A stretch of 64,000 bases of DNA from an uncultured Lachnospira sp. (GTDB lineage: Bacteria; Bacillota; Clostridia; Lachnospirales; Lachnospiraceae): NCBI GenBank assembly GCA_934343805.1, contig CAKRIN010000014.1, positions 1 to 64,000 on the forward strand, written 5' to 3'. Below are positions 1-8,758 of this stretch, piece after piece; position 1 is the stretch's first letter, and the number at the start of each line of letters is the position of its first letter. Under the pieces are notes generated by a model. The model made no database searches. It saw nothing but the letters and a program-made list of their open reading frames with translations, and was not told where the DNA came from. The translations under genes and the position numbers were made by a program.

Positions 1-62
1 CTTGCTGCTACAATACCTACCTTAATTCCACTGTCAACTAACTTACCTTCTAAAACTCTCAT
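1..62 (-). CDS. ribH: 6,7-dimethyl-8-ribityllumazine synthase, N-terminal fragment
   Basis: Only the first 20 codons lie in the window; the gene runs off the left edge. They read MRVLEGKLVDSGIKVGIVAA, the usual opening of lumazine synthase, which condenses the RibA/RibD pathway product with dihydroxybutanone phosphate to make the riboflavin synthase substrate. An AAAGGAGG ribosome binding site lies just upstream of the ATG. It follows ribBA after 21 bases, giving the standard order ribD-ribE-ribBA-ribH, so it is probably the last gene of the FMN-controlled operon. The identification rests on a short stretch plus strong context. Confidence 0.85.
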   Translation of the reverse strand, partial: MRVLEGKLVDSGIKVGIVAA

Positions 63-83
63 TATCAATTCCTCCTTTAATGA

Positions 84-1286
84 TTACACAATGTTTAAAA
101 TATGTCCCATCTTAGTCTGCTTTGTCTTAAGATAGAACCTGTCAAATGGGGTTGCATCTATCTCAATAGGCACTCTCTCACTGATTTCGATTCCAAAATC
201 TGCAAGCTGGTATACCTTATCGGGATTGTTAGTAAGAAGCCTTAAGCTCTTAGCGCCTAAGTCTTTCAATATCTGTGCTCCTATGTAGTACTCGCGCGCG
301 TCTCCCGGCAGGCCAAGTGCCAGATTAGCCTCAAGTGTATCCATTCCCTGATCCTGAAGTGCATATGCCTTAAGCTTGTTGACAAGCCCGATTCCTCTGC
401 CCTCCTGTCTCATATAAAGAAGCACACCCCTGCCTTCATTGTTAATCTGTGTCATCGCTGACGCTAACTGCTGACCGCAGTCACATTTCATTGAGCCAAA
501 TGCGTCTCCAGTCAGGCACTCTGAATGTACCCTGCACAAAAGATTGCTGCCATCACCAATATCACCCTTTACCAATGCAACATGATGCTCGCCATTTAAC
601 TTATTGACATAGCAGTGTGCCATGAATTCACCGTACTTTGTCGGCATTCTTGTAACTGCCACACACTCAACCAAATTGTCATGTCTCTTTCTGTATTCCT
701 GAATTGCTTTAATTGTTATGAATTTGAGATTGAATTTTTCGGACATTTCTATGAGGTCTTCTTTTCTCATCATTGTTCCGTCCTCTTTCATTATCTCACA
801 GCACAGACCGCACTCCTTAAGTCCTGCTATTCTCATAAGGTCTACTGTTGCCTCTGTATGTCCGTTTCTTTCAAGAACTCCATTAGGCTTTGAACGTAGT
901 GGAAACATATGTCCTGGTCTTCTGAAATCCTCAGGCTTTGCTTCATCTGACACACATGTTCTTGCAGTAAAGCCTCTCTCCTCTGCCGATATTCCTGTTG
1001 TCGTCTTAACATGGTCTATTGACACTGTAAATGCAGTTTCATGGTTATCTGTATTGTCAGCAACCATCTGTGTAAGTCCCAGCTTCCTGCACAAATCTCC
1101 ACTCATAGGCATGCATATAAGTCCTTTTCCATATGTCGCCATGAAATTCACATTTTCAGTAGTTGCAAATTCAGCGGCACATATAAGGTCGCCCTCATTC
1201 TCTCTGCTTTCATCATCTGAGACAAGTATCAGCTTTCCATCCTGTAAATCCTTAACCGCCTCTTCAACTGTGTTATACTCGAACAT
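84..1286 (-). CDS. ribBA: Bifunctional 3,4-dihydroxy-2-butanone 4-phosphate synthase / GTP cyclohydrolase II
   Basis: This 400-residue protein supplies both precursors of riboflavin. The N-terminal half (about 1-200) is the RibB domain, with the acidic loop [12 protein letters not shown] near residue 24, RPGHMFPL and HTEATVDL. The C-terminal half is RibA, GTP cyclohydrolase II, with the zinc ligands in [18 protein letters not shown] and the RQEGRGIGL segment. Length is normal for the fused Gram-positive enzyme and no catalytic motif looks damaged. It lies 34 bases after ribE and 21 bases before ribH in one operon. Expression should follow the FMN riboswitch upstream of ribD. Confidence 0.97.
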   Translation of the reverse strand: MFEYNTVEEAVKDLQDGKLILVSDDESRENEGDLICAAEFATTENVNFMATYGKGLICMPMSGDLCRKLGLTQMVADNTDNHETAFTVSIDHVKTTTGISAEERGFTARTCVSDEAKPEDFRRPGHMFPLRSKPNGVLERNGHTEATVDLMRIAGLKECGLCCEIMKEDGTMMRKEDLIEMSEKFNLKFITIKAIQEYRKRHDNLVECVAVTRMPTKYGEFMAHCYVNKLNGEHHVALVKGDIGDGSNLLCRVHSECLTGDAFGSMKCDCGQQLASAMTQINNEGRGVLLYMRQEGRGIGLVNKLKAYALQDQGMDTLEANLALGLPGDAREYYIGAQILKDLGAKSLRLLTNNPDKVYQLADFGIEISERVPIEIDATPFDRFYLKTKQTKMGHILNIV

Positions 1287-1320
1287 TTCCTTTGCCCATC
1301 CTTTCTATTTAATAGTTATT

Positions 1321-1965
1321 CTAGAATCCATTCTTTAGCAGGAACTCTTTCGTTATCCCGCTTTTCGGCTTTCCCTTTTCAAATGTGATGAATTTCTCTA
1401 TGTACTTACCAACAATATCATTTTCAAGATTAACTACATCACCAACTTTCCTAAGTGACAGCGTTGTCGCACCTGCCGTGTGTGGTATTATTGATACTGA
1501 AAAGCTCTGGCTGTCCGTCTTGGCAACTGTAAGACTTATTCCATCTATGGCAACCGAACCTTTTTCAACGATGTATTTTAATATTCCGCTGTCTGTCTTA
1601 ATCTGATACCATATCGCGTTATCATCCTTGGTTATCGCTGCAATTTTTCCTGTTCCATCAATATGTCCTGAAACTATATGTCCTCCGAACCTTCCATCAG
1701 CCGCCATTGCCCTTTCAAGATTAACAGCACTGCCACTCACCAGCTTGCCTAGTGATGAGCGGTTCAGCGTCTCATGCATTACATCAGCAGTAAATGTATT
1801 ATCATATATTCCTGTCACTGTAAGGCACACACCATTGACAGCAATGCTGTCTCCTATATGTGTTCCCTCAAGGACTTTTTCTGCCTGTATTGTAAGGATT
1901 GCCGACGCCGTTCCTTTTTTTACATTATTTACATGTCCGATTTCTTCAATAATTCCTGTAAACAT
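1321..1965 (-). CDS. ribE: Riboflavin synthase, alpha subunit
   Basis: The 214-residue protein has the two tandem lumazine-binding barrels of riboflavin synthase. The first begins MFTGIIEEIG and contains NGVCLTV; the second contains the matching GSVAIDGISLTV. The enzyme dismutates two dimethylribityllumazine molecules to riboflavin plus the pyrimidine that lumazine synthase reuses. The start codon shares its last base region with the ribD stop (position 1965), so the two are translationally coupled. Length and motifs are normal for the family. Confidence 0.96.
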   Translation of the reverse strand: MFTGIIEEIGHVNNVKKGTASAILTIQAEKVLEGTHIGDSIAVNGVCLTVTGIYDNTFTADVMHETLNRSSLGKLVSGSAVNLERAMAADGRFGGHIVSGHIDGTGKIAAITKDDNAIWYQIKTDSGILKYIVEKGSVAIDGISLTVAKTDSQSFSVSIIPHTAGATTLSLRKVGDVVNLENDIVGKYIEKFITFEKGKPKSGITKEFLLKNGF

Positions 1966-3158
1966 TACAACTCTCCTTCAATCAGAATATCGTCACCAAG
2001 AACACGAACGGTCTTGTTTCTCAACTGATATGCTTCATCTACATTTGCAACACCCTGACCTTCAACGGCTGTCTTACTGTCTGCCCCACCAAATATCTTA
2101 GGTGCGATATAAGTCTGAACCCGGTTCACAATTCCAGCCTGCAATGCCGAGAAGTTAAGTGTTCCGCCTCCCTCAAGAATTATGCTGTCGATACCTTTTT
2201 CTCCAAGTATGTGCATAAGCTCTTTAAGGTCAACATGCTGCTCTGATTCTTTTGTAATTATCACTTCACAGCCTGCATTTTCATATAAAGATTTCCTGTC
2301 GCTGTCGGTACTACATGTAGCAATTATTGTTGGTATCTGCCCTGCACTTTTTACTATTCTGCTGTCCAGCGGAGTTCTCAATCTGCTGTCGCATATGATT
2401 CGCATAGGATTGTGTGGATTGCTGACGGCTGTACTTCTGCAGTCAAGCATTGGATTATCTGCAATCACAGTGCCGACCCCAACCATAATTGCCGCATATC
2501 TGTGACGGTCTGCATGCACATTTTCTCTTGCCTGCTCCCCTGTAATCCACTTGGAAAGTCCCTTATATGTGGCAATTTTCCCATCAAGTGTCTGTGCCGT
2601 TTTCATCACAACATATGGCTCTTTGTTCCTTATGTAATGAAAGAATACATAATTCATAGCCAGACATTCTTCATTACATACACAACCTTCAACTTTAATC
2701 CCGTGTTCTTCCAGATATTTAACACCTTTTCCACTTACCAGGGGATTAGGATCCATCGAACCTATCACAACCCTGCTTATGCCTGCCTGCACAAGTGCTT
2801 CAGTGCAAGGCGGCTGTTTCCCATGATGGCAGCACGGCTCAAGTGTCACATATATGGTTGCTCCACTGGTATCCTCCGTACATCTTGAAAGTGCGTCCCT
2901 TTCCGCATGAAGCTCTCCATATTTCCTGTGCCAGCCTTCACCTATTATCCTATTATCCTTTACAATAACAGCACCAACCAGCGGATTAGGATTAACCCAG
3001 CCTGTTCCTTTCTTCGCCAGTTCAATTGCACGCTTCATGTAAAGCTCATCTTCACTTGAAAACTCCTGTCCGGCATCCTGTCCTGATATCTGACTTGTTC
3101 CCTGATTTTGTCGCTGCTTTAGTTGCTGCTTTAATTGCTGTTTTGTTTCCTGCTGCAT
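1965..3158 (-). CDS. ribD: Bifunctional diaminohydroxyphosphoribosylaminopyrimidine deaminase / reductase
   Basis: First enzyme of the operon: it deaminates and then reduces the GTP-derived pyrimidine. The deaminase domain carries HAERDAL and the zinc-binding PCCHHGKQPPC; the reductase domain follows from about residue 170 and ends DDILIEGEL. I place the start at 3158 because GGAAGG sits about eight bases upstream; an in-frame ATG at 3209 would add 17 residues with no clear binding site. Even from 3158 there is a roughly 35-residue glutamine-rich extension (QQ, KQQLKQQLKQ) before the conserved YMKRAIELAKKG, unusual for RibD and probably disordered. Confidence 0.95.
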   Translation of the reverse strand: MQQETKQQLKQQLKQRQNQGTSQISGQDAGQEFSSEDELYMKRAIELAKKGTGWVNPNPLVGAVIVKDNRIIGEGWHRKYGELHAERDALSRCTEDTSGATIYVTLEPCCHHGKQPPCTEALVQAGISRVVIGSMDPNPLVSGKGVKYLEEHGIKVEGCVCNEECLAMNYVFFHYIRNKEPYVVMKTAQTLDGKIATYKGLSKWITGEQARENVHADRHRYAAIMVGVGTVIADNPMLDCRSTAVSNPHNPMRIICDSRLRTPLDSRIVKSAGQIPTIIATCSTDSDRKSLYENAGCEVIITKESEQHVDLKELMHILGEKGIDSIILEGGGTLNFSALQAGIVNRVQTYIAPKIFGGADSKTAVEGQGVANVDEAYQLRNKTVRVLGDDILIEGEL

Positions 3159-3221
3159 ATTTACACCTTCCTTCTTCCATCTATTATCACAATTCGTACA
3201 AATAACCATGTTTTTCTTTAA

Positions 3222-3361
3222 TTAGTAGGTATTTTTTCGTATTGTCGATAATGTTAGTCGCATTTTTATAACCCAATGACCTACTAACTGACCGAAAACA
3301 AATTATTTAGTAGGTAAATTCTTTCATTTTCCCTGTTATTTTCACAAGAAATACCTACTAA
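3222..3361 (-). repeat. Four alternating copies of a TTAGTAGGT motif in the ribD leader
   Basis: The motif TTAGTAGGT or its complement occurs at 3222-3231, 3279-3288, 3307-3316 and 3352-3361 in alternating orientation. Read on the ribD strand, copies 1 and 2 can form one stem-loop and copies 3 and 4 another, while copies 2 and 3 could pair with each other instead. The segment sits between the leader terminators and the ribD start. The remaining leader (about 3362-3509) holds degenerate copies of a GGAGTTTGnTA motif and no credible gene. Function is not known; alternative leader folding is an inference. Confidence 0.6.
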
Positions 3362-3509
3362 AATCCTACAATTCAGAAATCTCGTATGCTATGACATAAA
3401 CTTTCCTGTTCAATCTACCATCAACTTCCAGAAATGAAACTCACCTGCCAGATAACAAACTCCACTAAATAGCAAACTCCGCCAGAAAACAACTTAGCAA
3501 GATGGCATC

Positions 3510-3554
3510 AAAAAAGCTCCCAAAGCAGTTTCCAATTTCACCACTTCAGGAGCC
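3510..3554 (-). terminator. Second intrinsic terminator in the ribD leader
   Basis: On the minus strand GGCTCC and GGGAGC form a stem, extended by GAAG/CTTT, around a loop of about 20 bases, followed directly by six T. It lies about 90 bases beyond the first leader terminator and about 350 bases before ribD. A second terminator in a riboswitch leader is unusual; it could act as a backup stop or end a short RNA. Confidence 0.6.
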
Positions 3555-3645
3555 TTACATGCCAGAATTCTGAATGTCTGATATCATCTGATATTTCCTT
3601 ATATTTTCTAATATCTTCTAATACCAGCACCCGGTTATGACAACT

Positions 3646-3680
3646 AAAAAAGCTCTGAGACAATATAAATATCTCAGAGC
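3646..3680 (-). terminator. Intrinsic terminator, likely FMN riboswitch expression platform
   Basis: A perfect 9-bp stem (GCTCTGAGA/TCTCAGAGC) with an 11-base AT-rich loop is followed by TTTTTT on the minus strand. It begins about 67 bases after the FMN aptamer ends. That is where a transcription-terminating expression platform is expected, so FMN binding probably favours this hairpin and stops riboflavin operon transcription. Confidence 0.8.
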
Positions 3681-3746
3681 CAGTATCCACATCCTCGTCA
3701 GTTATTCTCTTTATCCAATCTATTATGAATAACCAACTTTACTATC

Positions 3747-3862
3747 ACTTCTTCCATCCAGACTTTACTGTCGGCTTCGGAATTACACCGAATCATGCTC
3801 TGGCTTGCGCCTCGGCTCGTGGGCTTTACCACCGGTTGGGAATCAACACCCGACCCTGAAGT
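3747..3862 (-). promoter_or_regulatory. FMN riboswitch (RFN element)
   Basis: The minus strand contains the conserved RFN blocks in order: AGGGTCGGGTG, GATTCCCAACCGGTGGTAAA, GCCCACGAGCC, GGCGCAAGCC, GATTCGGTGTAATTCCG and AAGCCGACAGTAAAGTCTGG. The closing P1 helix is ACTTC (3858-3862) with GAAGT (3747-3751). The element senses FMN. It lies upstream of ribD and is followed by an intrinsic terminator, so it most likely represses the riboflavin operon when FMN is plentiful. Confidence 0.96.
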
Positions 3863-3885
3863 TTAATATGTATTAAATTGTTTAT

Positions 3886-3913
3886 AGTATACACCTGATT
3901 CACGAAAAATCAA
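3886..3913 (-). promoter_or_regulatory. Promoter of the riboflavin operon
   Basis: On the minus strand TTGATT (3908-3913) and TATACT (3886-3891) are separated by 16 bases. Transcription would begin roughly 15 bases before the FMN aptamer. The placement fits a sigma-70-type promoter; it is predicted from sequence only. Confidence 0.65.
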
Positions 3914-3931
3914 GTATCCATTTAATTTTTC

Positions 3932-3961
3932 TTGACATTTTTCGTTTAATTATGATACTAT
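3932..3961 (+). promoter_or_regulatory. Promoter of the DUF2798 gene
   Basis: TTGACA (3932-3937) and TACTAT (3956-3961) are separated by 18 bases, divergent from the riboflavin promoter. This leaves an untranslated leader of nearly 100 bases before the ATG at 4064. That leader includes an imperfect hairpin around ACATCCTCCGGATG and a strong AAGGAGG site. Confidence 0.6.
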
Positions 3962-4063
3962 ACCACAGCACAATTAAATATGGTTATATTGGAAACGACA
4001 CATCCTCCGGATGATAACGAACAACACATGTTTTGCTTAAGTTATTATTAAGGAGGATTTTTT

Positions 4064-4549
4064 ATGCCAAAAAACAAATTTCAGGATGTTATTTTCACAA
4101 TTATTATGGCAACAATTATGGTCTATGGCATGGTCGTATATAATGTTGCCCTCAACACAGGTACTGTAAATGGTACTACTTTCTTAGCTGCAACACATGA
4201 ATTACCTATTATGGTTCCTATTGCATTCATACTCGAATTCTTCGTTGTAGGAAGGATTGCAAAAATGCTTGCGTTCACAGTCATGCGTCCAACTGACAGA
4301 CCTCAGTTTATCACATATGCAATATCAATATGTATATGTTGCATTATGTGTCCGATCATGAGTCTTGTTGCAACATTTCTCTTCAAAGAGCCATCTTTTG
4401 GCATGTGGGTTAAGACATGGGCAATGAACTTTCCTATGGCAATCTGTTATCAGATGTTTTATTGTGGACCACTTGTAAGACTTATATTCAGGACAATATT
4501 TGTAAGAAAAGCCTCTGCAGAAGTTGAGACTGAAGGTATTGCCGAATAA
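4064..4549 (+). CDS. DUF2798 family integral membrane protein
   Basis: A 161-residue, very hydrophobic protein with about four membrane segments. It shows the two-fold DUF2798-like pattern: a first pair starting near FTIIMATIMVYGMVVYN, with a second pair from ISICICCIMCPIMSLVATF onward. The family function is unknown; transport or small-molecule export has been suggested for relatives, but nothing here proves it. The start is set by AAGGAGG nine bases upstream. It has its own promoter and stands alone, convergent with the next gene, with which it shares a terminator-like hairpin. Confidence 0.75.
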   Translation: MPKNKFQDVIFTIIMATIMVYGMVVYNVALNTGTVNGTTFLAATHELPIMVPIAFILEFFVVGRIAKMLAFTVMRPTDRPQFITYAISICICCIMCPIMSLVATFLFKEPSFGMWVKTWAMNFPMAICYQMFYCGPLVRLIFRTIFVRKASAEVETEGIAE

Positions 4550-4573
4550 ATAAACTACATGTAATTATTCGGC
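4541..4573. terminator. Shared hairpin across two convergent stop codons
   Basis: GCCGAATAA and TTATTCGGC form a stem around about 14 bases. The hairpin contains the stop codons of the DUF2798 gene (plus) and of the beta-propeller-like gene (minus). On the plus strand it is followed by TGTTTTCC, a weak U-tract. It probably serves as a bidirectional terminator while coding for both C-termini, which end IAE and TAE. Confidence 0.5.
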
Positions 4574-5734
4574 TGTTTTCCACTGTGAGTTATCTGCAAT
4601 CGAACTCTTATCCATATATACAAGCTTTCCGGATTTCATTCCAAACAGATAATTTTCATCTCCAAAATACACAGTATCCATATTGCTTACATCTAATGTA
4701 TTAACAAGACTTCCTTTTTTATCTACAACAAGAATTTTCTTATCTGTCGTTTCAGAAACTTTAGTTGTACTCTTAAATCCATCATTAGACATATAGATAT
4801 ATTGTCCATCATAAGAAAGTGTTGCTGTCTGTATTGTGTCATCTGCCTTATACAGACACTTAACTTTCTTGCCGTTGAGGTTCTGTACATAAAGTCCTTT
4901 GCCAACCTCAAAGAAATATAGTTTGCCACTTTCCATATCTATATAATAATCAGAAATATTTCTCTTAGATAATTCTTTTGTTTTTCCTGAATCGTAGTCA
5001 TAATAATTAAGCTGATGCTCCATTGTCATCTTTAAGCTTCTCTTATCTACTGACCACTGAAATTCTTCAAAAAGCAGTTTATTACCATAACTCTTTGCAT
5101 TAATTATTGCACTGTTCTTAGATTCGTGAGTAAATACATCAGAAGATTCACCGGTTGTCAAATTCACTTTCCTGATTATATTAGTATTATCTTTATCCAT
5201 CCCTAGTGTTCCAGTATTATCATATACATATACACAGTTATCATTAAACACCAGTGACAGCGTTGCATCCCCATGATTTTTAACAAGATCAGCTACATCT
5301 TTTCTTTCACTTCCATCATTATTAATCTGAACAAGCTTTGCCATGCTGTCCTCTACACGAACCATAAATATATGTCCATTATAATAATACAATGTCTTTT
5401 TTAGATAATCCGCTGTAAATCTTGCATAACAATCATCTGTATCATGTGTGCAGCCGTCTTTAGTACATACTACTGCTGCTGTCTTGCCATCAAATTTCTT
5501 TAAGAGCATTCCTTCTCCGCTATCCTGAAGATAATAATATCCGTCATCTCCCTTTGCCATATTATGTACGCCCATCTTCCAGTAATTCTGGTTTTCTGTT
5601 GCTCCTTTAGTATCGCCAATATCCAGTTTGATTAAGTTCTGTTTTCTCTTCTGAGCCAATACTATTACAAGCATAACTACACATATGACAAATATTTCCA
5701 GTCCAACAATAATTATTCTTTTTTTCTTTTCCAT
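4565..5734 (-). CDS. Membrane-anchored beta-propeller-like protein (DUF5050-type)
   Basis: A 389-residue protein with a short basic N-terminus, one membrane helix (about residues 7-27, IIIVGLEIFVICVVMLVIVLA) and a large extracytoplasmic part. That part is built of repeated beta-strand units with aromatic motifs such as DGYYYLQDS, YYYNGHIFMV, YDGQYIYMS and SGKLVYMD. These resemble DUF5050/prolow-density-receptor-like propellers common in Lachnospiraceae. CTKDGCTHDTDDC may form disulfides or bind metal. No enzymatic motif is visible, so a sensing or surface-binding role is only inference. It lies 59 bases after the KAP NTPase gene on the same strand and may be cotranscribed. Confidence 0.6.
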   Translation of the reverse strand: MEKKKRIIIVGLEIFVICVVMLVIVLAQKRKQNLIKLDIGDTKGATENQNYWKMGVHNMAKGDDGYYYLQDSGEGMLLKKFDGKTAAVVCTKDGCTHDTDDCYARFTADYLKKTLYYYNGHIFMVRVEDSMAKLVQINNDGSERKDVADLVKNHGDATLSLVFNDNCVYVYDNTGTLGMDKDNTNIIRKVNLTTGESSDVFTHESKNSAIINAKSYGNKLLFEEFQWSVDKRSLKMTMEHQLNYYDYDSGKTKELSKRNISDYYIDMESGKLYFFEVGKGLYVQNLNGKKVKCLYKADDTIQTATLSYDGQYIYMSNDGFKSTTKVSETTDKKILVVDKKGSLVNTLDVSNMDTVYFGDENYLFGMKSGKLVYMDKSSIADNSQWKTAE

Positions 5735-5793
5735 AATTATGCCCCCTTTCTGTTATATTTAGTTATACGAAAAAACTGTACAAAAAGTTGACA

Positions 5794-7416
5794 TTATCTC
5801 TGTTCTGAATCATATACTACTTCATCATTATATTTCCATATAACATGAGCCTTTTTATCTTTACTCTTCATAAACTCACATAACTTTCCAACGAATATCA
5901 TTTTGTCACTAGTACTGCTTGATAGTCCGATATATACTGTGTTTCCGGAGTTGTCCTCACATAATTCCTGCCTGTTTCTAAAGAATGCATCATGTCTGTC
6001 CTCTTTAGTTAACATTCTCCGCTCCCATTCAATATAGCTGTCAATCAGATCCTTATTTTCACCAAGGAATTCTTTATACACTTTGACTATGGCATTAGTT
6101 GGCGTATCAATCATATTCACATTGTCATTAATAATCACCTTATTAATCTTAATTGCTTTTTTTCTTTCTGTCTTTTCCTCAGAAGCAGCCACACTGGTTA
6201 TTGAAGTCATCTGCAGTACATCTGTAAGCTGCTTATTAATCTCATCTCTGCCATTGTGGTTTTCTGAAATTCTATTCATAAACAAATCAAGCTTTTTAAG
6301 TGCCCTTGTAATATCCTTGATGTCATCTTCTGTATAATCATCCAGCCCCATATCCGTCAGATATTGAGCTAAATTTTCTTCCGAATCCATATTCTGAAAA
6401 AGGTCGTTGACATCCATATACACAAGTACTGTGTAAAACTTTGGCTCACACATCTGTATACACAGACTTGCAAATGTAAGTGCATTATCAAGTTTTATAT
6501 CTGTCTTCTTATTAAAGGCCTCATTAACACTTTGTATCAGGAAGAAAGAATTAGCCAGTCTTTTATATGCTCTTGGATTATATACTAATTCACTGCCTAT
6601 ATAATCTGCAAGTGCATCAATATCCTGTTCCATAACAGAACCCTCTACAGTCTGTCTTACTAGCTTGTTCAGACTGTAATGTTCAACTGGCAGTCTGAAA
6701 GGTAACTGTATTATTTTATCAAAAAAGCTTCGGCATTTTTCCTGTGATACATTCTCGCCATACTTACTTCTTACGCCATTAACAACAACATCATAATCAA
6801 TAGCAAGAACAAATATACATTTTTCAACATCCATAAATATCTTTATTACTTCCAGTAATTCAACAGCTATACCTGGTGTAAGTCTGTCCAGATCATCAAT
6901 AAATATAACTATTCGTCCATCGCTGCCAACTTCGGAATCAATCATTTTTCTGAATTCTTCTTTTAAATTCTCAACGCTTTCCATCTTTTCTTCTTGCTTT
7001 TTGAAGTAATCCCCGATATCAATTCCAACATTTTCTTTGACAACATTATTTATAAGACTTGTTCCAAGCTTCTGTATACTAGCCATAATGTTCTTTGCTT
7101 TTTCCTGATGGTCGCAACATTTCTTTACAAGTGTATTCACAAATGATAAGTACAAATCATCTGCCATACTAAACTGGGAATACTGCCATGTATTAAAGTA
7201 TACGCATTTAATTTTATCCTCTTTTTCAAGTTTCTTCTGAAGCATATTAATCGTAGATGTTTTTCCTGTTCCCCAGTCGCCCTGTATTGCAATTGACATT
7301 GGTGTCGGACACTTCTTAATAAACTTCTGTAACCCATCTACATACTTCACAATATCAAGTTGATCGTCTTTTTCTGAAATACATGGGATATCTGTCACTC
7401 CTATTGATTTTGCCAT
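5794..7416 (-). CDS. KAP family P-loop NTPase
   Basis: A 540-residue STAND-type NTPase. Walker A is GDWGTGKT at residues 46-53 and the Walker B/KAP signature is IVIFIDDLDRL near residue 170. Then come FVLAIDYDVV (sensor region) and the helical FFDKIIQLPFRLP segment typical of KAP proteins. The last 60-80 residues form a small unassigned domain. KAP NTPases occur in plasmid-, phage- and membrane-linked systems (PifA-like). This copy has no recognisable defence partner, and no strong membrane segment is seen in the KAP insert. The start at ATG 7416 has a GGGAACG-type binding site. It is transcribed divergently from pepT. Confidence 0.85.
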   Translation of the reverse strand: MAKSIGVTDIPCISEKDDQLDIVKYVDGLQKFIKKCPTPMSIAIQGDWGTGKTSTINMLQKKLEKEDKIKCVYFNTWQYSQFSMADDLYLSFVNTLVKKCCDHQEKAKNIMASIQKLGTSLINNVVKENVGIDIGDYFKKQEEKMESVENLKEEFRKMIDSEVGSDGRIVIFIDDLDRLTPGIAVELLEVIKIFMDVEKCIFVLAIDYDVVVNGVRSKYGENVSQEKCRSFFDKIIQLPFRLPVEHYSLNKLVRQTVEGSVMEQDIDALADYIGSELVYNPRAYKRLANSFFLIQSVNEAFNKKTDIKLDNALTFASLCIQMCEPKFYTVLVYMDVNDLFQNMDSEENLAQYLTDMGLDDYTEDDIKDITRALKKLDLFMNRISENHNGRDEINKQLTDVLQMTSITSVAASEEKTERKKAIKINKVIINDNVNMIDTPTNAIVKVYKEFLGENKDLIDSYIEWERRMLTKEDRHDAFFRNRQELCEDNSGNTVYIGLSSSTSDKMIFVGKLCEFMKSKDKKAHVIWKYNDEVVYDSEQR

Positions 7417-7535
7417 CTTTCGTTCCCTCCATATTTTATTTTAACGCATAATTTTTTTTATTATAGCACACAATATGCTAAATGTTTTGTCAAATGTGTT
7501 ATTATATACGCATCAGATTATTGGAGGTAATTCTT

Positions 7536-8747
7536 ATGCAAGCCTATGAACGCTTATTAAAATATATTTCATTCCGTACACCTAGTGATGAGAACAGTAC
7601 ATCTGTGCCTTCCTCTGAGTGCCAGTTTGAATTAGCAGAATATCTTGAAAATGAAATGAAAGGATTGAATTTATCGGACATAATACTTGATGACAAATGT
7701 TATCTGTATGCAAAGCTTCCTGCCACAAAAGGTCATGAAGATGCCCCTGCTATTGGGTTTATTGCACATATGGATACTGTGTCCGATTATTGCAGTCATA
7801 ATATCACGCCTGTTATAACTCATAATTATAATGGAGAAAAACTCTCTCTTCCTGCCGGTATAACTCTTAATCCGGATGTGTTTCCACATTTAAAAAATCT
7901 TAAAGGACGTACACTTATAACATCTGATGGCAGTACTATTCTTGGTGCTGATGACAAGGCCGGCATCGCTGAAATCCTTACGCTTATTGAATGTCTGCAA
8001 AGCAACGACATTCCTCACGGAACAATCTGTGTTGCATTTACTCCAGATGAAGAAATAGGTATGGGAGCTGAACATTTTAATGTACAGCAATTTGGTGCAA
8101 AATATGCTTATACAATTGATGGCGATACCGAAGGCGAAATTCAATACGAGAACTTCAATGCATGCAAAGCTGATTTTGATATAAAAGGCTTTAATGTTCA
8201 TCCCGGTTCTGCCAAAGACACCATGATCAACGCAAGCCTTGTAGCAATGGAAATCAATAATGCACTCCCATCTATGGAAACACCAAGAGGTACAGAAAAT
8301 TACGAAGGTTTCTATCACCTTATAAGTATGTCTGGTGATGTAAGTGAAGCACATCTTAATTATATAGTGAGGGATCATGATAAGAACTCTTTTGAAGCAA
8401 GAAAAGCTACCCTCAGATTAATAGAAAAGAATCTGAACGATAAATGGGGTAACGGAACTGTCACTCTCACAATTAAAGATCAGTACAAAAATATGTCCGA
8501 AATAATTCAATCGTGCATGAACCTTATTGATAACGCCAAAAAGGCTTGTGAGCAGGCTGGCATAGCACCTCTGATTCTCCCTATCCGTGGTGGTACAGAT
8601 GGCTGCCAGCTCAGTTTTAAAGGTCTTCCTTGCCCTAATCTTGGAACCGGAGGTCACGCCTACCATGGCCCATACGAGCATATTACAGCCGAAGCCATGG
8701 ATATGACAGTAACAATGCTTATCAAGTTAGTTGGAACATTCATATAA
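7536..8747 (+). CDS. pepT: Peptidase T (tripeptide aminopeptidase)
   Basis: The 403-residue protein is an M20-family dinuclear zinc aminopeptidase that releases N-terminal residues from tripeptides in the cytoplasm. Signature segments are GFIAHMDTV (first zinc histidine), ILGADDKAGIAEI, FTPDEEIGMGAEHF (catalytic glutamate), YTIDGD, FNVHPGSAK and PIRGGTDGCQLSF. The C-terminal histidine lies in GGHAYHGPYE. I chose ATG 7536 because TTGGAGG lies nine bases upstream; an in-frame ATG at 7482 would add 18 atypical residues. It ends 11 bases before the convergent nuclease gene with no obvious terminator between. Confidence 0.95.
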   Translation: MQAYERLLKYISFRTPSDENSTSVPSSECQFELAEYLENEMKGLNLSDIILDDKCYLYAKLPATKGHEDAPAIGFIAHMDTVSDYCSHNITPVITHNYNGEKLSLPAGITLNPDVFPHLKNLKGRTLITSDGSTILGADDKAGIAEILTLIECLQSNDIPHGTICVAFTPDEEIGMGAEHFNVQQFGAKYAYTIDGDTEGEIQYENFNACKADFDIKGFNVHPGSAKDTMINASLVAMEINNALPSMETPRGTENYEGFYHLISMSGDVSEAHLNYIVRDHDKNSFEARKATLRLIEKNLNDKWGNGTVTLTIKDQYKNMSEIIQSCMNLIDNAKKACEQAGIAPLILPIRGGTDGCQLSFKGLPCPNLGTGGHAYHGPYEHITAEAMDMTVTMLIKLVGTFI

Positions 8748-8758
8748 ATCCCACTAAC

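Noticed and set aside
5794..7416. Confident antiphage defence system
   Set aside because: KAP NTPase alone, with no recognised effector or defence-island neighbour; kept only as a possibility.
8748..8758. Terminator between pepT and the nuclease gene
   Set aside because: Only 11 bases separate the stops and no stem-loop with a U-tract is visible.
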